This document shows, piece after piece, positions 36,414 through 47,463 of a stretch of 64,000 nucleotides of DNA. The notes under the pieces were generated by a model. That model saw only the letters and a list, made by a program, of their open reading frames with translations. It searched no databases and was not told the origin of the DNA. The stretch comes from Phragmites australis. Its lineage: Eukaryota; Streptophyta; Magnoliopsida; Poales; Poaceae. How positions within the stretch are numbered: the first letter of the stretch is position 1; the number at the start of each line of letters is the position of its first letter. The DNA lies in contig NC_084929.1 in the NCBI RefSeq assembly GCF_958298935.1, positions 33,235,501 to 33,299,500 on the forward strand. Reading direction: 5' to 3'. Position numbers and translations under genes: made by a program.

Positions 36414-39225
36414 TGTCGGATCCGTCAACACCTGGCTTAATCAACAATTAAGTAAATTAAAACGGAAGTAATTCCGGCAGTCCCGATATATGCTCAACAA
36501 AGCCCAATACTACAACATATACCGTTTACAACATAGTTTCATCACAAGACATGAACAGAGTACAAAAGTATTAACTTTTATTAAGACCTTGTTTTATGTT
36601 CCAGTTTCTACTTAGATCAGAGGTTTCATAATGTAGCAGAAAGATGTTAATAAAACAAAAGACCAGTGACACCATTGTCCATAAGGCACCATCAGGACTA
36701 ACTCAGACATTCGATCTCTACTCCTAGCCATCTCCAGCACCAGTGGGATAAAAGTAACCGTAAACCAGTTCTTCATTACCTGCATCAACTTAATGGCATC
36801 ATAATATGGATATTTATACTATCCCGACTCCAAGGATAATGCACTGAGTTGAGTAGCAAGGAAATGGTCAGAAAGTTAAGTTGACTAACAATAAACTGGT
36901 ATGGACAACTAGTATTGACTGACAATAAACATAATTCTCGATAGAGTAAACTTTCTTAACTCGAATAAGTACTAGCACATGCTTCTCTCAGAAGCCCATA
37001 TACTTTCCATTTCCTAAACTAAACGAAACTCTATGATGTTGCCCAATAGATATAAGCATCCTCATAACCGAGAGCGTGACAATTCGAATTATTTGTATAC
37101 CCTGCGGGGGGGGGGGTACATCTTTAGCCACACGACTCGGATCCATCCTCTTGGCCCCCGAGAAAACCTTTCTCATACCCAAAACTACCCACTTATACTT
37201 GCCCCTATGCCACAGGGGTTACCGCGAGCGTGTCCTAGACACCTCCAGCTCCCCACCACCTTGCATCTTCTCATACTTTTTTTGTGCGTTATAGGGACGC
37301 AAGGCAAGCATTAGTATAGCATACGATAATTCACTTATCTTACCATTAGATAGATATGTGGAAGTACGAAAAGCGCTTAAGCCAAATGACATCACGGACG
37401 GTGCTTAAAAGATGCAAGCGGTCTATGACACCCGGGTCTCCTTTCCCGAACTGTCCCTAGCATCCGCTCACATCTCGTCTCAATTTTTCCAACTCATCAA
37501 CCCAACATATCATTTCTTTGTAACTGTAGTTGAAATTCCTGCAGCTCGCGAAAGCCGGTGACATCCATCGCTTGACTTTTACCAATGACCTATGCAAGGC
37601 TAAGCAATTACCACATCACTTTTAAGTTGGATCATGTCATGAAAATACCTAGGTTACAAGGATCAGGATTAACAACTTCATCAAGGTAGGTACGATGTAA
37701 CAAATAGGTTATACCTGATTCCCAACATCGACTCCTTATCACATGCATCTACGATATATAGTAAAATCTAACAGGTTGACTAACTATTCACTAAAACATA
37801 AGAGAGATATGATAGATGCTTTCTTCGTGCTTCCCTGATGCTTCCTGCGCAACACCCATAGAACTCCGGTTGATCGCTTGTGATTTCAAACACGCGACAC
37901 TCTGAAGCGTCGTTTTCTAAATACAGATGACCATGCATCACAATGAGCTACAAAGTGTATGACCAAAGTGTAGATGCAACGCATCATGGTACGAGTGTTA
38001 AAGCATTGATGATTCCTTAAGTGAGATTAGTGCTAATCATTTACTCAATTCCTGAATTAATTAAGCTTAAACAAAGCTTAAATATAATTACAAAGTTAAT
38101 TATGCTTAGCATGAGGGTAAATATTTTTATTGAACAGGCATAAAACATGAATATTAACAAAATTAGTTTCATTAATTTTGGAGTTATCAGTAATTAATTA
38201 TGAATTAATGAAGCTTAAACATATTTCATTAATTAAAGAAATCTCAGTACATACTTCGTGGCTCCTAGTATTTTTAATATTTATAGAATAATCATATGAA
38301 CCTAACAAAATTGGTTCCATAATTTTTGGAGCAATATTTAATTTCCTATGCATTTTACAAGTTTCAACCGAATTATCAATTAAACGATAAATCAATTTTG
38401 CATTTCTCTGATTTAACTGAATTAAAAAGCCCTAAATACTTTTTACACCCAAGATGGGCTAACCATAGAGGCTGGTAGTGGACTCAAGCGCTTGACTCTG
38501 GTCAAAATGGCATTTGGGCCATCGCTGGCACCTCGCGGACACGCGAGATATCACGCTGACGGCGAACGGTGGCGGGTTTTGGCCGGCTGAGGACACCAAC
38601 GGAACCGACGTGATGTGAGGAACCCTTATAGGTCACAAGTAGATGATGGCGATGGTTGGAAGGTAGCCAGCAACAGTGTGCAACGATGGCGGCACAACGG
38701 TGGTGGCGCACGCACGGGACAGGGCGGAGGAGTGCGGGCTTGCTGGCTTCGGCCGAATGAGGAGCCAGTGGGCTACGACGTGCTACTAGGAAAATGGCCA
38801 TTGGGTTCCTAGGCCGAGGGCCTGACGGCAGCTCGGTTGGCGGCATGAGGAGAGAGACGGTGGCGGCTCAGCCACTGTGGAAGAACGCACTGGCGACGGG
38901 CCGAAAGTGAAAGGACACGCGCGAAAGCTTCAAAGGGTCACGGGGAAGCTCACCAAGGGGTTAATTGGGAAGCGGAGCAGCGACACAGTGGCTCGTCGGT
39001 TAGAGGTGGAGGGAAGGTGCCGACGTCGGAAAAGAAGGGGCCTGCGCACCAAATCTGGCCCGGAGAGAAGAGGAAACCAGCAGGGAGGCTCGGGGAAATA
39101 TTCTGCGACCTTCCTTCTGGGATCCTTGCACCTCAGGCTCGAGAGATTGCATCGGGTACAGTGGATATGTGTTGGCATGGTGCTGTGTGTGCTCTGCTTT
39201 TGCTCGGTCGAGTGAGAGACGGACC

Positions 39226-39264
<39 letters not shown>

Positions 39265-39882
39265 TGACGGAGAGAGTGAGAGAGAGATTGAGAGGAAAGG
39301 GATAAGGGCGGCAACCGACGTCGCTGGAATTCGCTCGATGGCATGACTCGACAGTGTGGCTCGATTGCCGGCCTCACAATCAACTACGGCGGTGGCAGAG
39401 AGCAAGGGGATGACGAGTGGGTCATGGTGAACAGTGACTGACCGAAAGAAAAAGATCTTCCTCCAAACAAAACCACTATGGTCTAAAAATTGTGGGACAA
39501 ATTTTGTGTGAAACAATAATTCATGTGCAACCTATTTTGATTTGTTTGACCCATAAAACCTGAGTCAATTTAAAATTAAAATTATCCAAAGTTGCAACCT
39601 TTTACAACTTGGACAGATTTTTAAGGCTCCAATCTAATTTCCAAGAATTTAGGAAAATTCACTAATATTCTTTAAATGGCTTGGACTAATTTCTAAAATT
39701 ACTTGAAACCCTATGTTGCATAGCAAATTTGTGAGTTCCTTCACAATGCATCATTTAATATTAAATTTAACAATTCTTGTTTGAATTTAAATGCACTCAA
39801 TTCCTTACTCAAAACCTTAATCATGATGCAAATGATGCTTATGAATGCTTAATGATGGGTTCAAGGATTTTGGGCTATCACA
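36414..39882 (+). mobile_element. Solo LTR, 3469 bp, with TSD AGTAG
   Basis: It starts TGTCGGATCCGTCAACACC at 36414 and ends TTTTGGGCTATCACA at 39882. AGTAG is present on both sides (36409-36413 and 39883-39887). It inserted into the minus-strand gypsy LTR. It contains a G tract (about 37106-37115) and, near 39236-39262, a (GA)n microsatellite. Open frames within it, such as those around 39000-39500, are compositional. Confidence 0.85.
39236..39262 (+). repeat. (GA)n microsatellite in the solo LTR
   Basis: An uninterrupted GAGAGA tract of about 27 bp within a GC-rich part of the LTR. Confidence 0.8.
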
Positions 39883-40544
39883 AGTAGAGAGCAATGGCGC
39901 GAGGAAATCGGACAGCACCTCCCTTGCACTAGGAGGGGGTCAACCTGCAAGGAAAAGGGCCTAGCACCCCTAGACTTCACGACACGATGGTCGGACCACA
40001 ACCACAGAGCACAAGCACACCTGCGGTGACCGTAGCACGGAGGTGGCAGTCAAAAACACGTGGCTGCACGTGGCTACACGTGAGAAGGGAGCACAGGGAT
40101 GCTACCTGCTACTAGGAGGGGCGCTAAGGGACTGAGGGGGCTCACCGAGCTTGAAGCCGGTGAGAACTGGACCGCGGCCGGCGGAGCGACGATGTAGAAG
40201 TGGTAGAGTGGCTCGGCATCCTACATGGGTGGCCTCCCATCGGGCTTCTGGTGAACTGACGACAGTATAGGGACTACATTGCCCTCCTCGAGCTCCTGGG
40301 CAGCACATGGACAGCGGAAGGATGATGGTGAGCTGTGGTGGCGTACAATGACGGTGGCAGTGGTGAAATGGAAAAGGGCGAAAGGAGAGGGGACAGGGCT
40401 ATGCTATTTATAGAGGGGAATAGAGCTACAGGGAGGCAGTGCCATCGCTTGGGTCACGTTGTCGACAGCAACAGCACGGTAGTGAGGTGGCAGGGCGGCA
40501 CCCACCATTTTTCCTGCGACATGGGCTCGCTGCACCGTCCACGC

Positions 40545-43062
40545 GCATGTGTGGGCACGAAAATCGCGTGAGGTAGAGGCATGGGCGGCGCGAGCATGGG
40601 TAGAGAAAGAAGAGATATAGAACGAGGGAGCGGAGGATGGACAGGGATATTTTCCCAGAGTAGAGGATGACGGCCGGCGCGTCGCGGTTGTGAGGTGGAG
40701 GAGAGGAAGACAGAGGCTGGGCGGGCGACGGTAGGATGCATGACATGTGGACGACCGAACGCACGTGTGGGCACGGGCGAGCGCGCGCGAGTAGGCCAGC
40801 ACGAGGTGAGTTAGGCCGAGTGCCTGGGAGGGAAGAAAAGGGTAAAAAGAAAAGGAAAAGAAAAAGGGAAAATAGAAGGGTTTTGGGATAAATTCAAAAG
40901 AGAGTTTTTGAATTTGGATTTGAGTTTGGTCTTGACATAAACTCAAATGGAGACATTTGAATTGTGATTTGGATTTGGATCTTGAGATCTTGAAGATGAT
41001 TTGAATCAAAAGATTTGAATTCAATTTGGAATTGAGCTAAATAGAATCTACGAATAGATTTGAAATTGAGAGACATTCAATTTCAGTTCTCCACACAAGG
41101 AACCATAAAAACCATAAACCAATTCATGTAGGGATTTATTTAGAAATAAATTTGGGGCATTTGGAATACTTAGCTCATTTAATATATATGAATGTATACA
41201 TACTGGTATATATACATTCATATACATATTCCCTTGATTTTAGTTAGCTTAATTCACAAAAAATTAATTTGGAGTGAAATTCATAATTAATTAGCATGTT
41301 AAAACTTAGGATGTTACACAAACCACATACAATTGTTCAGCACAGAGAATGCTTGATTGTTCATATGGCCAGATAAAATACTTACTGTTCTAGAAAGGAA
41401 TCCCCTACTTCTGTTTAGAAATTACATCTACAACACATGATGGTAAATTGGGTAAGCAATGAATTGGTCGGTTTCCAGTAACTTTAAGTTTCATTTGAAC
41501 TAAACTATTCGAGCAATTTGAAACTTTCACTAAAAAATAATTTGAAACAAATTCTATTTTTATTCAGATGAGAATGAATTTATTTTGTTTATATTGGAAT
41601 TACACTTACTTTAGACAAGAGCTTTTTGAAAGGAACCGATAGAAGAATTGTCTATTATATTAATAAGAAGAAGAGCCTGATAGGCAAACAACACTCCGTA
41701 AATTAGGAAAAAGGAGAAACCGAGTAGAAAACCACAATAGAGCGGGTAACTACCTAGCTAAACTAGACAAAAGGCACCAAAACACCTGAACATCTACATA
41801 GTTGTACTAGGCTTGAGATGGTCAACTCCGTCGTAGAACAACCAAGTGTCAGACCCCAGCTTTGTCGCCACCCACACAAGGGAGGAAACTCTTAGACGTC
41901 TCCAAGGAGGTAAGGATGTCAAAGATGCCACCATCACCCATCCGAAAAAAAAGGGAATGGATTTTCCCTCAACGAGCCTCCTAGCAAAGGGTGAGAAGCA
42001 CCACAACACCACTTCCAATGAGGGAACGACGACTTGAGGGCGTCGCCGGTGCAAACATCGATAGGAGGCTAAAACAAAGCTTTTGTCAGGTGTTCCCACC
42101 CTTAATCGTGTAGAGGGAGGGGGGCAAATGCAATCAAACCACAAATGCATCGTAGCCCCCTCGGGCATGCGTAACCCAAAGAGCCAACGCTAGGCTGCAG
42201 ATCCTCGCATGCTAGATCTGGGGGAAGTAGATAAATCTAGCAAGAGGAGGAGCCCACAAGGCGTCGGGACTAGGATGGGAGCCACGAGAAGAGACCTAGA
42301 GCGCCATTGCACCAAAGTCACAACACGCGTATGCCATGGCACTCAGAGCGGTGGTGAATGATCATCAACGTGGAGGGAGCTTCGAGGCTCAGGAGAGTCG
42401 GGGCTTGGCGATGATGGTCGTCCAAGCGCGCCGATGCATAGATCCTTGCCGAGGCATGAATATCTGGGTGGCAATGTGTAGAAGACATCGATGACTCATA
42501 GATTTGGGACATCATGTGTGCCACCGTGCATGTGTGAAGAGGGCGAAGCATGCCAGGAGCTCGAGCGTCGTGGAGGTACCACACAGTGGAGGCCTGGCAG
42601 AGCATGGCGTCACACCCCATCGCCGACGTGAGCAGCACGGATCCCGCCTTAATATCATCACAAATCCGGCCTCAGAGGCCACCAAGACTGTCGGAAGGAG
42701 CAAGATCCATATTTAGGACAGTCGGGTCGGCCAGGTAGCAGCACGACAAAACACGTCAACTCAAGATCCAGATCTGCCCATGGAAAGAGATGGAGAGAGA
42801 GGAGGAAGCTACGGTCAACACCACTTGGTGTGGCCGCTGGCTGCCGTCGTCGCTGCCATCGCCTATAGCGGCGGCCATCGGAAGGCGAGGGTGGCAATGG
42901 TTGGGGCATTGAGTTTTTGTTGCCCCCCCCCCCTTGCCCGACGCGAGATCTGCTTCAAAAAAAAGAAAGCCTTATACTTTAGACAAGAGTTATAATCATT
43001 TTTTGTTATAATTTTTTAGTAATAATTGTGTAATAAAATTGTCGAGTGTTAGAGCCCCAAGT
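40545..43062 (+). repeat. Donor copy of a 2.52 kb segmental duplication
   Basis: The segment recurs at 47982-50501 in the same orientation. The offset is 7437 bp before, and 7439 bp after, a C tract that is 11 bases long here and 13 in the copy. It runs from within the minus-strand gypsy LTR, across its 5' boundary (41318), through the short LINE (41622-42974), to 43062. It lies in uninterrupted context (the LTR continues to its left), so this is the donor. Confidence 0.9.
41622..42974 (-). mobile_element. Short non-autonomous LINE (1353 bp) with 15-bp TSD
   Basis: The target duplication TACTTTAGACAAGAG occurs at 41607-41621 and 42975-42989. On the minus strand the 3' end has CTTATTAATATAATAG followed by a short A tail (CAAAAAG), as in plant L1 elements. 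The 5' part is GC-rich with a G/C tract and contains no RT. The element seems to consist of 5' leader plus 3' end with the central ORFs deleted. Open frames, including one of 124 residues (42168-41794), have no recognised domain. Confidence 0.65.
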
Positions 43063-43508
43063 AACACATGATTTTTTAGTTAGTACAAAGTTTTTTTAAA
43101 ATACAAGTCAAACGTACACACACTTACCAACGCACACCACACTCATGGCCACACATATTCATGTAGGTGTGAAAGTACAAAATTAGATGTAATCTGAGCC
43201 GCAAATCTCAAAATTTGATGCTAAGAAAAACAAGGTGTTAGAAGCACCTAAAACAGCCCGATGCTGTATAGACGCTCTCTAAACTTAGGGACTCCTGGAT
43301 CTAAGAAACCTAGCAGAAAAATGGACTCAATGCACTTTTATTTTTGAAAGAAAGACCCAATGCAATCAACCAGAAAAAAAGAATGGTAGCTACAATGTCA
43401 CTTCAGAAAGGGCGGAAAGACCAACAAATCCCATTGAAAAGCAACAAAAGGAGGTGCCCGTTCCTTTCCCCTCCCACTTTCAACGCTTTTGCTCTTGCAT
43501 CAGACTTC
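43063..43508. other. Intergenic, no gene recognised
   Basis: AT-rich DNA between the duplicated segment and the 3' end of the next LINE. No recognisable feature. Confidence 0.4.
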
Positions 43509-46175
43509 TTTTTTTTGCGGCGAAGACAGGAGCTTTATTACTCAGGGAATAGTATTACAATCTACATCCATTAAATCTACTAAAGCATCAGGAACATCCT
43601 GTAGTCACAAGTTGGTCAGGTGCTCTAATCCAGATAAGTTGGCTTAAGAATCTGCAACCCTATTTTGGTTTCGCTTTAGCTTCACGAGTACAAGCTCCCG
43701 TTCTCCATTGATCAACTCCTTCACCTCTCTAACAATTTGTCCAAGGCAAGATCTATCTTCTTCCGAACTCTTAAATGCCTTCAAGAGCATAGAACAATCA
43801 GTTTGAAATACGATCGGCTGAGTTCAAGGCCACATGAATTCCTTATTTTACAACGAAAAGTTTAGCTTCAAAGGCATCCAAACATTGTGGCAAGTAGCGA
43901 TAGGCAGATAGAATATACTAGCTAGCGCTATCTCTGATTACCGCCTCTGTTCCAGCATTCTGATCCTGATCATTAAAGGACCCATCAACTAACATCGATA
44001 TCCATCCATCTACCAGAGGAGACCCTAGAGGATCATTAACTGGGTCACTGAAACTCTTCTTAACTTTTTGAACTTTTCCATCAGTAAGCACCCATTTCCC
44101 CTTTATTGGATCTCGGTTGTCATTTTGTCAGATTTGAAAAGGTGAATCTAGATAGCTAAACAAATACTTCTTTGTTGCTTCAACAGACGCTGTCATCTTA
44201 TCATGAATTGTGTCATTACGCAATTGCCAATTTCTCCATATAATCATTAACACTTTCATTCGTTCCTCATCACCAATTTGCACCAGCACCTGGAAGAGCC
44301 ACTCCGGCCCTGTATTTATTCGGTCATGATGGTCTGGCAACGACCACACTTCCCTCATAGCCTCCCAAACTCCATGTGCATTAGGGCAAGTAATTACCGC
44401 ATGAAAGGCATCCTCTACTCCCATGCCGAATCGGGTACATTGATTTGAGACTTCCAGGTGGCAAGACTATTTGAGTTGCATCGTTGGTAAGCATCCCACC
44501 AAAAGCTTCCATGTACAAAATTTAACCTTCTGTGGTATTGCACTTTGCCACAACATATTCGAAACTGGCCTATCACCTAACAGTTGATCACTAGATGAAA
44601 TACCTCCATTCTCCTTTAAATTCTGCAACTGCTAATGGTATGCACTTCTAGCTAAAAAAACACCGTATTTCTCAGGGTGCCAGGCGATGAAATCATCAGG
44701 CAATCTTTATGACACTTTAAACTTTAGGATCTCCTCCACATCTTCCGGTATTAAAAATTTATTGAGCCTCTCCTCATTCCAAGAACCATCTTGCAGTAAG
44801 AAGTTTGCCACTCTATTTTGTCCGCATCTCCCCTGTACAGACAGGGGACATCTAGAAACACCCCTTGGTATCCATGGATCACGCTAGAATCTCACTGTCT
44901 TTCCATCCCCAATTCTCTAGATGACTCCTTTTTTTAACAGCTCAAGTCCATACTTAATATCACGCCAAACTGTCGAGGGACTGCTTGTAAACACGGTGTC
45001 AAGTAGATCCCCTCTTCTGTAGTATTTCGTCTTTAATAACCTAGCACACAAGCTCTCCGGTCGATCGATCAATCTCCAAACTTGTCTAACAAGCAAAGCC
45101 TGGTTAAAGAGGCGCATGTCTCAAAAGCCTAGACCACCTTGATTCTTTGGGAGTATTAGTTTGTTCCACGCAATCCAGTGTGTCTTGCTTACCTTTCTCC
45201 ACACCCCACCAGTAACTATGTACCATACAAGTCAGATCATGACATACCAACACCGGCAATTTAAAGACACTCATCACATATGTCGGTATGGCCTGCACGA
45301 CTGATTTTATTAGTATCTCCTTCCCTCCAATATCTAGTTACTTTTCTCCCCAATCTACAAGCCTCTTACTTAATTTTGCTTGCAAAGTCTGAAACTTGCC
45401 TCTGTTCATTCTCCCCTCTGGTTCAGGCAGTCCAAATAGTGATCTTCAAAGCTGTCCTGTACAACCCCAAGCACTCCTTTCACCCCTTCCTGAGTTTCAG
45501 CATTACAAACATCCCCAAAGAAAGCGTTGCACTTGGCTAGGTTTATAAGCTTGCTCGTGCCAACTGCATAGCGATGTAACACATCTTGCACAATACCTGC
45601 TTGATTCGCTGATGCCTTAAAAAATAGCAAACTATCATCCGCAAACAATAGGTGTGACACCACCGACGTCGATGGACAAATAGACACTGGTACTAAACCT
45701 CTCGTTGCCACTGCGTCCTGGTAAGGGCCGACAAGGAATCAGCAACAAATACAAGAATAAAAACGGTGACAGAGGGTCACCTTGATGAAGTCCACGAGAT
45801 GGTGTAAATCGTTCCAACAATCTTCATTAAATTTCACTGAATAGCTGACTGTGATAACACATTGCATGATCCATTTAATCCACTTTTTTGAAAAACCGAG
45901 CTTGAACATTGCATTCTCCGAGAAGCTCAAGTCCACCCGGTCATATGCTTTAGAAAGATCAAGCTTATAGGCACAGCTAACTATATCTGGGTTATGCTTC
46001 TACTGTATATATTCAAAGATAATAATTGTGTTCTCTGAGATTAAGCGTCCAGAAACAAAAGTGTTTTGATTCTTAGAGATTATTTCATCTAACAAGTGAC
46101 GTAGCCAATTTACAAGACACTTTAAAACAATTTTATATAGGACATTGCAGAATGAAATAGATCAGAAATTTTTGA
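43509..46175 (-). mobile_element. L1-type LINE, 5'-truncated, with RNase H domain
   Basis: On the minus strand the element begins inside reverse transcriptase (SFCNVLYKIV, then SGRLISENT, about 46150-46030). Next come DLSKAYDRVDLSF (about 45940), GLHQGDPLSPFLFL (about 45790) and LLFADDSLLFF (about 45640). The C-terminal region includes MQAIPTYVMSVFKLP (about 45290), VRQVWRLIDRPESL (about 45090) and a zinc-knuckle-type region. An RNase H core with VDGSFNDQDQNAGTEAVIRD (about 43970) follows. An AATAAA signal (about 43533) precedes an A tail (T run at 43509-43516). Multiple frameshifts and stops inactivate it. Confidence 0.85.
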
Positions 46176-47463
46176 GACTTTCCGGTTGGCTGAGTATTAA
46201 CGTGCTTTCACTTGCCAGACACTCCTTGCCCTCACTCTGACCTGTCCTCTGCGTGCAGCTTCACTCTGCCAAATGGCACCGGCGGCCACAACAATCCAAC
46301 AAGAAAAAGACCAAAGCAGTTTCTTGTTATATCAGCGGCAGGCGCCGACACCCACCTCTCGTCCCGTTGACCCGTCACCTTACGAGAAAAAACCTCAGAT
46401 CCGGCCGGGTTGTTGTACTCTGAACACTAAAAATTCACTAGCGTATATAGATGTATGGCTTATTAGATTTATATTGAAATGGTGAGTAAAAAAATTATGG
46501 AGCGGATAAAAAAGTAGGTAAGAAATAAACGATGATAAACCTGAGTTATATTTTCTTGTCATTTGGATGTGTGATTGTTATCTGGATTTACTGTATACGT
46601 AAACTAAGGAATCATATTAAATGAAGTTATATTTGTTAAAAAGAAGATTATGTTGTTGACTGTATCTATCTAAACAGGTTGATCTGAGTTTATATTCAAT
46701 CGATTAAATCTTAAGTCGTATGAATGAATAACAGAGCTAATATTCTGATTGGTTGTTTATACGAAGGTGATTTTATAACACTAATAAATAGATCCATCTA
46801 TATAAACTAAACTATATTATAAATATATATATTTATATCCAATAAATTAGATTAAAACAGTATATACAGAGAAATAAACATGTTTCTCTCTAGACTTATA
46901 AACCTCTACGAAGCCGAGATCCAATCACCCCCACTCGAAGTCCCCGTCAACCCGAGGCCGCGTTTAACCGAAGCTCCTTCAACCGTCCGCCCATGCAGTC
47001 ACTGCTAGTCTAGTAGCGCGCTGCACACGCTGACACGCGAGGGCGAGGCGGAGGAAGCCAGCGCGGGCGCGCAGTGGTAACCGTCCCCAAGCGCAGGCGC
47101 AGCGCGTCGTCTCGCCTCGCCACGCGCTAAGCCAAAATCACATCACATCACATGCTCGCTCGCGCAGGCCGGCGCACCTACCCTCCTCTGCTCGGCTCCA
47201 ATTCCGAACCAGCAAATCGCGCCGCCGCCGCCGCCCGCCGCGCCGCGCTTCTAGCCCCACCCACCTCTGATCCCACTCGCCGCATCCCTCCCGCACGTTA
47301 AGTATCCGTATCGGCTCCCCTCTGATCTGATTCCCCCGCGCCTGGCTGCCTCTCGCCGACGCCGAGGCCGTCGTCGCCGAATCTCGCGCTCGCGGTGCGG
47401 ATCTCGCGCCTCGGGTAGGCGTGGGCGCGATCTGGGGATTGGGATGAGAGGGGGGCGCCGGCG
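46176..47463 (+). promoter_or_regulatory. Upstream region and leader of the MUCI70-like gene
   Basis: AT-rich to about 46900, then strongly GC- and CpG-rich from about 46990 to the start codon. It includes a GCC run at 47220-47238, typical of grass gene leaders. No clear TATA box was identified. The transcription start is not determined. Confidence 0.5.

Larger units (their letters stand above)
33989..41318 (-). mobile_element. Gypsy 5' LTR (minus strand), same family as 28351-33146, interrupted by a solo LTR
   Basis: On the minus strand the LTR starts TGTAACATCC at 41318 and ends GGGTTTTACA at 33989, next to the primer-binding site. It is split by the solo LTR plus TSD at 36414-39887; the two parts sum to about 3.86 kb. 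It matches the plus-strand solo LTR in reverse orientation over long stretches. Examples are the part equivalent to 31216-31620 (found at about 35200-35630) and the pair 30040-30085 against 35830-35875. The five bases outside are CAAAC. The remainder of the element and its 3' LTR are missing. Confidence 0.75.

Noticed and set aside
39000..39516. Several 110-127-residue open frames
   Set aside because: They lie inside a solo LTR and around a (GA)n tract; composition explains them.
40404..41024. 206-residue minus-strand open frame and its copy at 47955-48461
   Set aside because: It is LTR sequence, duplicated with the 2.5 kb segment; no domain is recognisable.
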